The notes under the pieces are model-generated. The model saw nothing but the letters and a program-made list of their open reading frames with translations, was not told the DNA's origin and searched no databases. Both the position numbers and the translations under genes were made by a program. Of a DNA stretch of 64,000 bases, positions 21,095 through 29,164 are shown piece after piece. The stretch's first letter is position 1, and every line of letters starts with the position of its first letter. The DNA is from Nocardia sp. BMG51109 (lineage in GTDB: Bacteria; Actinomycetota; Actinomycetes; Mycobacteriales; Mycobacteriaceae), in assembly GCF_000526215.1 (NCBI RefSeq), contig NZ_JAFQ01000004.1, positions 5,704,001 through 5,768,000 on the forward strand, read 5' to 3'.

Positions 21095-22032
21095 GCGAAC
21101 TCCCCGGTGCGGCCGAACTCGCCGGCGTGCTCGTGGAACCACTCCGCGATATCCGCCTTGCGGGTGAACCAGACCCCGTCGTGCGCCAGGCAGTGGTCGA
21201 GGAACTCGCGCAGCGCGTGGGCGCGGCCGGGCTGTCCGATCAGCCGCGGATGGATCCCGACCGACATCATCTGCGGCCGCTGCGCGCCCTCCTCCCAGAG
21301 CAGATCGAAGGTGCGTCGGCAACTGTCCAGAAAATCGGACGGCGAAGAATACGCCTGTCCCGGATGAAACAGCGAGTCGTTCGTCACGAAGGAATACGGA
21401 ACGACCAGATGCCGCGTCTGCCCGACCCGGGTGAAATACGGCACGTCGTCGGCGAAAGAATCGCTGTCGTAACGAAATCCGCCCTCCTCGACGAGTAATT
21501 CCCGAGTATTGAGCGAGGCCGGGCACCGGCTGTACCACCCGACCGGGCGGTGCCCGCAGGTGCGCCGGATCGACTCGACGGTCCACGCGATGTGCTCGCG
21601 CTCCACGTCCCGGGCGAGCCGGCTGACCTCCTCCCATCGCCAGCCGTGCGCGCACACCTCGTGCCCGGCCTCGGCGATATAGGCGCCGACCTCGGGCACC
21701 AGCTCGAACGCCCGGGCACAGCCGTGGAAGGTGACCCGCAGCCCGTAGGCGTCGAACAGGCGCTGCAACCGCCACACCCCGGTCCGGCTGCCGTACTCGA
21801 AGATCGACTCGTTGCCCAGATCCCGGATCGGCGGCGGCGGATAGCCGAACTCCTGCGGCGGTTCGTTGCGGCCGTCACCGGCCCAGTACGACGCCTCCGC
21901 ACCCGACTCGAAATTGACGATCAGGCATACGGCTATCCGCGCGCCGTTCGGCCAGCGCACTCCCGCGCCGCCGCGACCGTATCCCGTGAAATCCCGGTCC
22001 GGTCCGTGCCGGTCCGCAATCGGTGCCGTCAT
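21091..22032 (-). CDS. PuuE-type polysaccharide deacetylase / allantoinase homologue 2 (313 aa)
   Basis: Same family as the last gene of the operon: VNFESGAE, FEYGSRTGVWRL, GHEVCAHGWRWEE, and GIHPRLIGQPGRA near the C terminus. The start ATG 22032 is chosen because GGAGG lies about 10 bp upstream and the length then matches the family; the open frame continues to 22131. It is the first gene of the operon and is divergent from the GntR gene, with two GTATAC boxes between. The duplicated hydrolase pair within a single transcript is unusual. Confidence 0.85.
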   Translation of the reverse strand: MTAPIADRHGPDRDFTGYGRGGAGVRWPNGARIAVCLIVNFESGAEASYWAGDGRNEPPQEFGYPPPPIRDLGNESIFEYGSRTGVWRLQRLFDAYGLRVTFHGCARAFELVPEVGAYIAEAGHEVCAHGWRWEEVSRLARDVEREHIAWTVESIRRTCGHRPVGWYSRCPASLNTRELLVEEGGFRYDSDSFADDVPYFTRVGQTRHLVVPYSFVTNDSLFHPGQAYSSPSDFLDSCRRTFDLLWEEGAQRPQMMSVGIHPRLIGQPGRAHALREFLDHCLAHDGVWFTRKADIAEWFHEHAGEFGRTGEFA

Positions 22033-22113
22033 GAATTGCGTTCCTCCGGCTCGTTTTCCGTAGCGTCGATTTCGACATTCTGGGAATGTGCGGCAGCCGA
22101 AGTCAACGGGTAT

Positions 22114-22137
22114 CCACGTATACTTCGCCACGTATAC
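22114..22137. promoter_or_regulatory. Tandem GTATAC operator for the GntR regulator
   Basis: CCACGTATAC occurs at 22114-22123 and again at 22128-22137, so the palindrome GTATAC is repeated at 14-bp spacing in the divergent gap 22033-22205. GTATAC cores are common in operators of FCD-type GntR proteins. The position would allow control of both the hydrolase/transporter operon and the regulator itself. Confidence 0.6.
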
Positions 22138-22205
22138 CGGGCCGGAAACACGGCCGAAACGTGAATGGCGCGAACAATTAGCATCCGGGTGATAACACTA
22201 CGATC

Positions 22206-22931
22206 ATGGCGTTACCGGCACCCGTTCCAGGGCATGCGAAACCGCGGCATGCGACACCACCCTCGGTACCGCCCGCGCTGAAGGGAATGCTGCACGCCTA
22301 CGGCCCCGGGCGGCCACCGCTGCGGGAACGGGTGCGCGACGTGCTGCGCGAGTGGATCGCCGACGGCGTCCTCGCTCCCGGAATGCGTTTGTACGAACAG
22401 GATTTGGCGGTCTCCCTGGATATGTCGCGGGTGCCGGTCCGGGAGGCCATCCGCATGCTCGAGGCCGAGGGATACGTGACCGTGCACGGCCGCCGGATCC
22501 GCGTCCGGGCCCTGGATCCGGCGTCCGTGGCGAACCTGTTCGACGTGTGCGAGACGCTCGAGGCGCTGGCCGCCCGGCAGGCCGCCGAACAGATCACCGC
22601 CGAGGGCGCGCATCGGCTGCGCACCGTGCTGGAGGTGGGCCGCACCGGGCTGGCGGCGGGCGAGTGCCCGGTCTCCAACGGCGTGAATATGTCACTCCAC
22701 GAAGAGATCTCACGCCTGGCCGCCAACGACGTCCTCGACCACACTCTCGCCCCGCTCCGCGGCCGCGTCCAATGCCTGCTGCGGCACAGCGGCGACAGCC
22801 ACCGGATCCTCGCCGAACACACCGCCATCACCGAGGCCATCGCCACCGGCCGGGCAGGCCGCGCTGCCGAACTCGCCATCGCCCACCTGCGCGCCACCCG
22901 CACGGAGATACTGGCCGCCCTGCCGGGGTGA
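22206..22931 (+). CDS. GntR-family regulator, FadR/FCD subfamily (241 aa)
   Basis: Winged-helix HTH at about residues 38-100 (LRERVRDVLREWI ... LAVSLDMSRVPVREAIRML, then the wing EGYVTVHGRRIRV). It is followed by an all-helical FCD effector domain with HEEISRLAANDVL and EHTAITEAIATG, where His and Asp/Glu residues usually bind a metal and carboxylate ligand. It is divergent from the PuuE/NCS1/MFS operon and is most likely its ligand-responsive repressor. No strong Shine-Dalgarno precedes ATG 22206, so translation may be leaderless or start slightly differently. A proline-rich N-terminal extension precedes the HTH. Confidence 0.9.
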   Translation: MALPAPVPGHAKPRHATPPSVPPALKGMLHAYGPGRPPLRERVRDVLREWIADGVLAPGMRLYEQDLAVSLDMSRVPVREAIRMLEAEGYVTVHGRRIRVRALDPASVANLFDVCETLEALAARQAAEQITAEGAHRLRTVLEVGRTGLAAGECPVSNGVNMSLHEEISRLAANDVLDHTLAPLRGRVQCLLRHSGDSHRILAEHTAITEAIATGRAGRAAELAIAHLRATRTEILAALPG

Positions 22932-23001
22932 GGGCCTGGGCCTCGCGACACGCTGGCTCGCATGGAAGATCCTGCACGACAAGGATTCTGGCGTCAGCGC
23001 A

Positions 23002-23715
23002 TCACGAGACAGCCGTTCGGCTCAGCACCCGTCCGAGGAAGCCGCGCAGGTACCCCGCGACGACGTCCAGGTGGCTCTCCAGCAGGAAGTGGCCGCCGTC
23101 GATCAGGTGCACCTCCGCGTCCTCGGCGTCGCGGGCGAAGGCCACCGCACCGGCTGGGCCGAAGATCTCGTCGTTGCGGCCCCACACGGCGAGCACCGGA
23201 ACCCCGCCGGTGCGCAGGAATTCGTGGAGCAGCGGGTAGAGCGGGCGGTTGTTCCGATGGTCGCGCAGCAGCGCCAGCTGGATCTCGTCGTTGCCCGCGC
23301 GGGAGACGAGGGCGAAGTCGTGTTCCCAGGTGTCCGGGCTGACCAGGCTCGGATCGGGCACGCCGTGCACGTACTGCCAGCGGATGGCCGCCAGGCTCAG
23401 CGCGGCGCGGACGGCGGTTTCGGTGCCGGGGCCGGGGTTCGCCGCGTAGGCCCGGACGTCGGCCCAGAACGACTCGACGAAACCGTCCTCGTCACCGTTG
23501 CCGTTCTGGGTGACGACGGCGGAGATCCGCTCGGGGTGCGCGAGCGCGAGGCGCCATCCGATGGGCCGCAGTGCCAGTGCGGTCGCGATGATCGGGACGA
23601 AGCACAAGGTGGTCGGAACCGCTTGTGGCCCTTGATGGTCGGCGATCGTCCCGAGCAGCGGCATGAACAGACCGCCCGCGCTGACCGCCAGGCCGAGCGT
23701 GACGCCCGGAGCGGC
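23002..23715 (-). pseudogene. Chimeric remnant: MFS C-terminal tail joined to the C-terminal half of an alpha/beta hydrolase
   Basis: Two unrelated pieces share one frame. At about 23715-23570 the translation is a membrane-protein tail (GLAVSAGGLFMPLLGTIAD ... ATALALRP) typical of the last helices of an MFS exporter. From about 23565 to 23002 it becomes the second half of an epoxide-hydrolase-like protein (IGWRLALAHPERI, WGRNDEIFGPAGA, GGHFLLESH), lacking the N-terminal half with the nucleophile. No start codon with a Shine-Dalgarno and no family N terminus precede it; upstream is the AraC gene on the other strand. A deletion fusing two neighbouring genes is the simplest explanation. A translated fusion is possible but unlikely to be enzymatic. 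Confidence 0.65.
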
Positions 23716-23764
23716 GGCCGTCGTTCCGGCAGCGGACCGGGGCGCCGGCGGTAGTCTGGCCGGG

Positions 23765-24622
23765 GTGGACGGTAGGCGGTTGCTGGAGGTCCGGGGCACC
23801 TTGCAGGTGGCCGCCGAACATGTCGTGTACGCGCGGCCGGCATTGTTCGAGGGGCTGCATACGCACCGCGCGTTCGGGTTCGATGTCGTCGAACCCGGAC
23901 AGGTGCGGCGCAGGAAGATTCCCGGCGGGACCGTGAAGATCGTCTTCGCGCTCGACGGCACCGTCGACGGTGTGCGGCGCGACCCGGCCGGACTGGTGGT
24001 CGGCATGTACGACCGCGGCACGACGGCCACGCACGAGGGCCGGATGTGGAGTGCGCAACTGCAATTGGGGCCGCTGGCCGCCCGCCGGTTGCTCGGTGTT
24101 CCGCTGTCGGAGTTCCGCAACACGACGCTGGACGCGGGCGATCTGTTCGGGCGGTCGGCGCGCGGGCTGGCCGAACGGCTCGCCGAGACACCCACGTGGG
24201 ACGGCCGTTTCGCGTTGATCGCCGCCTACCTGCGAGACCATTCCGCACACGCGGATTCCGACCCGGTCGTGGCGGCCGCCGTCCGCAGGCTGCACACCAC
24301 CCGCGGGTCGGTGCCGATAGCCGACCTGGCCGCCGACGCCGGATGGAGCCGGCGTCACTTCTCCCGCCGCTTCGCCGATCAGGTCGGGCTGTCGCCGAAA
24401 TCGTATGCGGCACTGAGCCGTTTCACCGCGGCACTGACCTTGCTGACCCGTGCCGACGAGACGCACACGCCCGACCTCGCCCGGATCGCCGACACCTTGG
24501 GCTACTACGACCAATCGCATCTCACCCGGGATTTCCGGCGGTTCGCCGGGACGACACCGGGCCACCTGGTGCGGAGCGATATGTCCCATTCTTCCAAGAC
24601 GGCCTCGCCGCCGCACCCATAG
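23765..24622 (+). CDS. AraC-family transcriptional regulator (285 aa)
   Basis: The N-terminal domain (about 1-170, EVRGTLQVAAEHVVYARPA ...) is a sensor of unknown ligand. The C-terminal double HTH spans about 190-280, with ADLAADAGWSRRHFSRRFAD and the second motif IADTLGYYDQSHLTRDFRRFAG. Several GTGs are in frame; 23765 (VDGRRLLEV) is favoured because the protein then begins with the domain. It overlaps only the extended frame of the degraded gene on the other strand. It precedes a small membrane protein by 46 bp on the same strand and may regulate it. Confidence 0.85.
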   Translation: MDGRRLLEVRGTLQVAAEHVVYARPALFEGLHTHRAFGFDVVEPGQVRRRKIPGGTVKIVFALDGTVDGVRRDPAGLVVGMYDRGTTATHEGRMWSAQLQLGPLAARRLLGVPLSEFRNTTLDAGDLFGRSARGLAERLAETPTWDGRFALIAAYLRDHSAHADSDPVVAAAVRRLHTTRGSVPIADLAADAGWSRRHFSRRFADQVGLSPKSYAALSRFTAALTLLTRADETHTPDLARIADTLGYYDQSHLTRDFRRFAGTTPGHLVRSDMSHSSKTASPPHP

Positions 24623-24668
24623 CCTTCTCGGTCGACAGGATGAAACCGGCTGCGAGGGGACAATTTCG

Positions 24669-25058
24669 ATGCCTGTGACACCGGCAGTCGTGCGCATCGC
24701 CGCCGCGGGTATCGCCTTCCACGCGACCAATCATGTGATCGTCCCGCTGATTCCGCCGGTGAGCTGGCACGTCGGAACCGTCTATCACCTGATCAGCGCA
24801 CCGGTGTACGCGGCGCTGATACTTCCGGTGCTGCGCGGCCGCAACTGGGCCCGCGTCGTGATCACCGTGTTGCTCGGCTGCCAGTTCGCCGGTCGTTTCG
24901 TCGTGTGGGCGTTGTTCCCCGAGGCCGGGGTGCATGTGGCCCTGGTCGCCGGGTGGGCGGTGTCGCTCACGGTGTTCGCGCTGTTGTGGATTCCCCGCCG
25001 GGCGCACCGGCACTTCCGGACTCGAACCTCGGCCGGGATTGACGGCCACCCGAACTGA
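24669..25058 (+). CDS. Small integral membrane protein (129 aa, about four TM helices)
   Basis: It starts at ATG 24669 with GAGGGG upstream. Hydrophobic segments lie near residues 5-25, 37-57, 62-82 and 88-108, separated by short loops. The C terminus is basic (PRRAHRHFRTRT). The pattern resembles small four-helix DoxX- or DUF-type proteins but no family was recognised. It probably shares a transcript with the AraC gene. The Rrf2 promoter palindrome begins inside its last codons. Confidence 0.7.
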   Translation: MPVTPAVVRIAAAGIAFHATNHVIVPLIPPVSWHVGTVYHLISAPVYAALILPVLRGRNWARVVITVLLGCQFAGRFVVWALFPEAGVHVALVAGWAVSLTVFALLWIPRRAHRHFRTRTSAGIDGHPN

Positions 25059-25078
25059 TACTAGTCTAGTTGCAGTTC
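25052..25078. promoter_or_regulatory. Candidate operator upstream of the Rrf2 gene
   Basis: GAACTG (25052-25057) and CAGTTC (25073-25078) form 6-bp arms, and the right half contains GTTGCAGT (25069-25076). That 8-mer matches one arm of the larger palindrome before the MFS gene, which suggests autoregulation by the Rrf2 protein. Confidence 0.45.
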
Positions 25079-25110
25079 AGTCGGTCCGTGACGAGTGCGA
25101 AAGGGGCGCA

Positions 25111-25554
25111 GTGGGTCTCAGTAGTAGGAGTGCGGTCGCGATTCACGCGCTCACGATGCTGGCGCGCTGGGATCGGTCGCTCACGTCCGCGGAGATCGCG
25201 GACAGCCTGGCCAGCAATCCGGTTCTGGTGCGGCGCATCCTCGGTGGCCTGCGCGATGCCGGCCTGGTGTGGTCCACCGAAGGGCGTGGCGGCGGCTGGT
25301 CGCTCGCGCGTGCCGCGCGTGAGATCTCGCTCTACGACGCGTACGCCGCCGTCGAGGAGGGACCGATCCTGTCGCGGCACGCCCATCCGGCCAGCGATGC
25401 GTGCGAGGTCGGGCGCCATATGCAAGCCCTGCTCGAGGCGGAGTTCCGGGAGGCGGAACAAGCCATGGAGCAGCGGCTCGGCCGGACCACGATCGCGGAT
25501 CTGGCCCGGCAGGTGCTGGCGAGGGAACGTGAAGTCGCACTACGGAATCGCTAG
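25111..25554 (+). CDS. Rrf2-family transcriptional regulator (147 aa)
   Basis: N-terminal winged HTH: SRSAVAIHALTMLARW, LTSAEIADSLASNPVLVRRILGGL, and the wing STEGRGGGWSLAR. Only one Cys (SDACEVG) lies where Fe-S Rrf2 members have three, so this is probably the non-cluster (YwnA/HypR-like) type that senses thiol-reactive or other stress. The start is GTG 25111 behind AAAGGGGCG. A DHA2 exporter follows 92 bp downstream with a matching palindrome between, so this is most likely the exporter's repressor. Confidence 0.85.
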   Translation: MGLSSRSAVAIHALTMLARWDRSLTSAEIADSLASNPVLVRRILGGLRDAGLVWSTEGRGGGWSLARAAREISLYDAYAAVEEGPILSRHAHPASDACEVGRHMQALLEAEFREAEQAMEQRLGRTTIADLARQVLAREREVALRNR

Positions 25555-25598
25555 CTGAACGTCGGCGGAGGCAGCCCCTCCGCCATTTTCTTCCCCTA

Positions 25599-25621
25599 AC
25601 TGCAACCAAGATGGTTGCAGT
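25599..25621. promoter_or_regulatory. Perfect 23-bp inverted repeat before the MFS exporter
   Basis: ACTGCAACCA-AGA-TGGTTGCAGT, with 10-bp perfect arms, ends 25 bp before the exporter ATG. Its half-site GTTGCAGT recurs upstream of the Rrf2 gene, so the two sites probably bind the same regulator. Confidence 0.65.
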
Positions 25622-25646
25622 AGTTTCCATACGGAGGACGCGTCAC

Positions 25647-27083
25647 ATGACAACCACGTCGACCACGCCCGCGCGGGCCACCTCGGGGCTCGCCCTGTTC
25701 GCGGTGCTGCTGCCCGCGATGCTCGCCACGGTCATCGCCAGCGACATGGTCAATCTCGTGCTGCCGTCCATCGGAGCGCAGTTCGGCGCCTCCGAGGCGC
25801 AGCTGGCGTGGGTGGTGACCGGCTTCCTGCTGATGTTCTCGATCGGTGTCCCGCTGTACGGCCGCATCTCCGACCGGGTGAGCCTGCGGCGACTGTTCGT
25901 CTTCGCCCTGGTGACCTACGCCGCCGGGAGCCTGGTCTGCGCGCTCGCCCCCGATCTGCTCGTGCTCGTGATCGGCCGGATCGTCATGGGGATGGGCGCG
26001 GCGGCGATACCCGTGCTCTCGATCATCGCCGTCACCAAGGTGCTGCCAATGACCAAGCGCGGCATGGGAATCGGCATCGTCTCCGCCGCCACGGGGATCG
26101 GGACCGCCGCGGGCCCGGCGGTCGGCGGTGGAATCGGCCAGCTCCTGGGGTGGCCCGCATTGTTCTGGCTCATGCTGGTGGTCGCGGTGGTCCTGCTCCC
26201 CGCGGCCTGGCGCGTGTTGCCGGGCGAGCCCCCGGCGGGTGCGGAACGGTTCGACCTTCTCGGCGGCATCCTGCTGGGTCTCGGCGCCGGGTCGGTGCTG
26301 TTCGGCATGACCCGGGCGCAGGCCGCCGGCTTCGGCGCCGCCTCGGCGTGGGGGAGTCTCGTGGTGGCGGTCGTGGCACTCGCGCTGTTCGGGTGGCGCA
26401 CCGTCGGCGTCGCGCAGCCGTTCGTCCCGCCCGCGTTGTTCACCAACCGGGTCTATCGCGCCGCGGTGGGCGTCGGATTTCTGGCCATGATCGTCAACCT
26501 CGGCGGCCTGGTATTCGTTCCGCTGCTCGTCGTCGACGTCAACGGTCTCGAGCCGGGGGCGGGTGCCCTGGTCATGATCCCGGCCGGCGTTGCCGTCGCG
26601 GTCCTGTCGCCGTTGATCGGCCGCCTCACCGACCGCATCGGCACCCGGTCGCTGGTACTGACGGGCCTCACGCTCATGGGCCTGTTCGCCCTGTTCCTGT
26701 CGACGTTCGCGGCAGGGGCGTCGGTGATCCCGGCCGGCGTCGGAATCTTCGGTCTCAGTGTCGGTTTCATCCTCGTGATGACCCCGATCATCAGCGCCGC
26801 GGCCACGGCGCTGCCGCCCGACCAGGTCGGCGTCGGCCTGGGAATCCTGCAGGGAGCCCAGTTCCTCGGCGCCGGCACCGGCCCGGCCCTGTTCGGCATC
26901 CTGGTGACCGCCCGGCAGCACAGCGGCAGCGTCGCCCTCAACCCCTGGCACACCGGCCACGCGGCCGCCGCCTACTCCGACGTCTTCTCGATCATGACCG
27001 TGATCGTCCTCCTCACCCTGATCGTCGCCCTCCGCATGCGTCCAGCGCCGGCACCCGCGATCGAGCCGGAGCCGTCCGTCTGA
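25647..27083 (+). CDS. DHA2-family MFS drug exporter (478 aa, 14 TM)
   Basis: The first half has DMVNLVLPSIGAQFGASEAQLAWVV-type helix 1-2 sequence, YGRISDRVSLRR (motif A) and the helix-5 antiporter motif GPAVGGGIG (motif C, G-x8-G-x3-GPxxGG-like). About 14 hydrophobic segments and the length are typical of EmrB/QacA-like proton antiporters. It starts at ATG 25647 with GGAGG at 25633-25637. It lies in tandem with the Rrf2 gene and a shared operator motif, so it is probably induced by the compound it exports. Confidence 0.92.
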   Translation: MTTTSTTPARATSGLALFAVLLPAMLATVIASDMVNLVLPSIGAQFGASEAQLAWVVTGFLLMFSIGVPLYGRISDRVSLRRLFVFALVTYAAGSLVCALAPDLLVLVIGRIVMGMGAAAIPVLSIIAVTKVLPMTKRGMGIGIVSAATGIGTAAGPAVGGGIGQLLGWPALFWLMLVVAVVLLPAAWRVLPGEPPAGAERFDLLGGILLGLGAGSVLFGMTRAQAAGFGAASAWGSLVVAVVALALFGWRTVGVAQPFVPPALFTNRVYRAAVGVGFLAMIVNLGGLVFVPLLVVDVNGLEPGAGALVMIPAGVAVAVLSPLIGRLTDRIGTRSLVLTGLTLMGLFALFLSTFAAGASVIPAGVGIFGLSVGFILVMTPIISAAATALPPDQVGVGLGILQGAQFLGAGTGPALFGILVTARQHSGSVALNPWHTGHAAAAYSDVFSIMTVIVLLTLIVALRMRPAPAPAIEPEPSV

Positions 27084-27101
27084 CAGTCCCCAACGGGGCT
27101 G
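27084..27101. terminator. Possible hairpin between convergent MFS and cupin genes
   Basis: CAGTCCCCAACGGGGCTG forms a short GC stem with a bulged T directly after the exporter stop. There is no T-tract. It is a weak candidate for a shared terminator. Confidence 0.3.
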
Positions 27102-27157
27102 TGCACGATTGATGGGGGTAGGTCATGCGGGTGGCACTCTGCGAGCTCTGATGCCCG

Positions 27158-27619
27158 TTACCGCTCTTCGTAGCGGATGTCGTACCTGGCGGCGATCGGG
27201 TTGATCTTCACCGGGTCCAGCACGCCGTCGGTCAGGACCGACGGGCCGGCCTCGAACAGATCCCGCAGGTAGCACTCCCACCCGCCGGGCGAGGAGATCT
27301 GCAGCATCCGCGGCGGCGGATCGGAGACGCACCGCAACGCGTGCGGAATCCCGTGTGGCAGTAGCACGAACATGCCCGCCGTCGCGGTGAACGTCCGGTC
27401 GTCGAAGTCCACACCGAGTTCGCCGTCCAGCACATAGATGCATTCGTCGGCGACGTGGTGGGTGTGGCGCGGAATATCGCGCGCCAGAGCCACTTCCAGC
27501 AGGGAGAACCGCCCTTCGGTGTCCTCCGTCGCGGCCTTCACCGCGAATGCCGGCGGTAGTGGAACACGACCGGGGCGGACCTCACCGGCAGACAGGCAGA
27601 GAAAACGATCATCGGACAT
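27158..27619 (-). CDS. Cupin-domain protein (153 aa)
   Basis: A single beta-barrel domain with motif 1 PRHTHHVADECIYVLDGE (metal-binding His, His and Glu) and motif 2 MFVLLPHGIPHALR with the fourth His. The short C-terminal tail ends KINPIAARYDIRYEER. Probably a metal-dependent small-molecule enzyme or sensor; cupins of this size are often hypothetical dioxygenase or isomerase-like proteins. It is divergent from the TetR gene at 27694, with a palindrome in the 74-bp gap, so it is the likely target of that regulator. Confidence 0.85.
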   Translation of the reverse strand: MSDDRFLCLSAGEVRPGRVPLPPAFAVKAATEDTEGRFSLLEVALARDIPRHTHHVADECIYVLDGELGVDFDDRTFTATAGMFVLLPHGIPHALRCVSDPPPRMLQISSPGGWECYLRDLFEAGPSVLTDGVLDPVKINPIAARYDIRYEER

Positions 27620-27644
27620 CGCGTGCTATCCTCTCGAACAAAGT

Positions 27645-27657
27645 GGAATCGGATTCC
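27645..27657. promoter_or_regulatory. GGAATC-G-GATTCC operator between cupin and tetR
   Basis: A perfect 13-bp palindrome lies mid-way in the 74-bp divergent gap, 26 bp from the cupin start and 37 bp from the TetR start. It is the natural operator candidate for the adjacent TetR protein. Confidence 0.5.
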
Positions 27658-27693
27658 GGTTCCGTTTTTAGTCTATCCCGAGAGGAACGACGC

Positions 27694-28296
27694 GTGTCAA
27701 CACCACCGGCCCCGCGCAAGGCTCGCGCCGACGCCGCACGCAACCGAGAACGCATCCTGGAGACGGCTCGAATGTTGTTCGCCGAGCGTGGATCTCAGGT
27801 ACAGCTCCCCGAGGTGGCACGCGCAGCCGGGGTCGGCATCGGCACGGTCTACCGCCACTTCCCCACACTGCCCGACCTCATCGAGGCCGCCGCCGAACAA
27901 CGCTTCCACGAGATCGAGACCTTCGCCCGCACCGAATGCCTCGAACACACCGAGCCCGGACAGGCGCTGGTTCGCTATCTGCACCACGTCGGCGAGGTGC
28001 TCGCCACCGACCGCGGGCTGTCGGCGGCCATCGAATTCACGCGGCGGTCAACGGGCAGCGAACCGCGCGGGACGGCGCGGGACCGGCTCGAATCGGTCAT
28101 CGGCGAGATCATCGCCGTCGACCGCGCCGCCGGCACACTCCGAGAGGACTGCCGCACCGCCGACATCTATCTACTCGTCGGCGCCATCTCGGCGACCATC
28201 CGAACCCGCAGCGGCGACTGGCGGCGACTGGTCGCCCTCGCCCTCGACGGCCTCCGGCCGCGAACCGCCCCGAAGCAGGACAGGCCGAAGATCTGA
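27694..28296 (+). CDS. TetR-family regulator (200 aa)
   Basis: HTH at about residues 14-60: RNRERILETARMLFAERG, LPEVARAAGVGIGTVYRHFPTLPDLIEA. The C-terminal domain is typical of the AcrR/YxaF-like group. The start is GTG 27694 with GAGAGGAACG upstream; the open frame extends to 27547 over the divergent gene and is rejected. It probably represses itself and the cupin gene. Confidence 0.9.
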   Translation: MSTPPAPRKARADAARNRERILETARMLFAERGSQVQLPEVARAAGVGIGTVYRHFPTLPDLIEAAAEQRFHEIETFARTECLEHTEPGQALVRYLHHVGEVLATDRGLSAAIEFTRRSTGSEPRGTARDRLESVIGEIIAVDRAAGTLREDCRTADIYLLVGAISATIRTRSGDWRRLVALALDGLRPRTAPKQDRPKI

Positions 28297-28397
28297 AACG
28301 GCACCGACCGGGAACTATTGTTGTGGATGTCGGCGAGCGCCATCGCGAGGATGTGAAAGTCCTACGTCCACGTCGGGAAGAGACGCATACTGTTTTT

Positions 28398-28417
28398 CAT
28401 ACGGTATGTGATACCGT
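28398..28417. promoter_or_regulatory. Overlapping palindromes upstream of the hotdog-fold gene
   Basis: CATAC-G-GTATG (28398-28408) overlaps ACGGTAT-GTG-ATACCGT (28401-28417). Both are perfect, in the 163-bp gap 28297-28459. They look like a TetR-type operator; the cognate regulator is uncertain (the TetR just upstream is one candidate). Confidence 0.5.
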
Positions 28418-28459
28418 CGATATTTGCTCGAGGCAACCCACGCCGAAGAAAGAGGGCAT

Positions 28460-29161
28460 ATGCCGCACACCGGGCAGTCGAACCCCTCGGGCGGTGGGAC
28501 CGGATTCGGCGCACCGCCGCTCGCTCAGACCCGCGCGGCCGCGGACGCGATGCGCCGGCTCACCGGACTGCTGCTGTCGCTGGAGCAGCCGCACGCGGCG
28601 GTCGACGACATGCTGGCGCGATTCACCGACTGGGAACGTGACCTGACGGCGGCGGCCCCGCCGGACAGCGCACCGCGTATAGGCCCCGCCGGCACCGACA
28701 CCCAGCGCGTCTACCTCGACCACGCCTTCGACATCGGTGCCTTCAACCCGTGCTTCCCGGAATACCGCTTCGACCACGTCGATCCCGAGAAGGCCCACGG
28801 CACTGTCACTTTCCCCCTGCCGTACGAGGGTCCACCCGGCCTGGTGCACGGCGGCTTCCTGGCGGTCTTCTTCGATTGCGTAGTGCAACACCAGAACTGC
28901 GCGGCGGGTCTCGCGGGCAAGACCCGCACCCTGACGGTGACCTACCGCCGCCCCACACCCCTGCTCACCGAGTTGCGCTTCGACATAACCCGTTCCGTCG
29001 GCGAGTCCGGTATCGATTCGACGGCCCGCCTCCTCCGCGACGACAAGGTCCTCTGCATCGGCCAGGCGAATGCGGTCGCCATGCAGCCGACTGCCTTGCC
29101 GGGAACCCGATTCGGTGCCCGCCGGACGACCGAGATCGCTGATCGGCCTCCGGTTCCCTGA
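28460..29161 (+). CDS. Hotdog-fold thioesterase-like protein (233 aa)
   Basis: The C-terminal half has the PaaI-type hotdog signature GPPGLVHGGFLAVFFDCVVQ, followed by the strands KTRTLTVTYRRPTPLLTELRFD. The N-terminal about 100 residues are helical and have no recognised domain (LLLSLEQPHAAVDDMLARF). PaaI-like proteins hydrolyse acyl-CoA thioesters, often as a rescue for stalled aromatic or fatty acyl-CoAs. It starts at ATG 28460 with AGAGGG upstream. Converges on the methyltransferase gene with a 3-bp gap. Confidence 0.8.
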   Translation: MPHTGQSNPSGGGTGFGAPPLAQTRAAADAMRRLTGLLLSLEQPHAAVDDMLARFTDWERDLTAAAPPDSAPRIGPAGTDTQRVYLDHAFDIGAFNPCFPEYRFDHVDPEKAHGTVTFPLPYEGPPGLVHGGFLAVFFDCVVQHQNCAAGLAGKTRTLTVTYRRPTPLLTELRFDITRSVGESGIDSTARLLRDDKVLCIGQANAVAMQPTALPGTRFGARRTTEIADRPPVP

Positions 29162-29164
29162 GCT

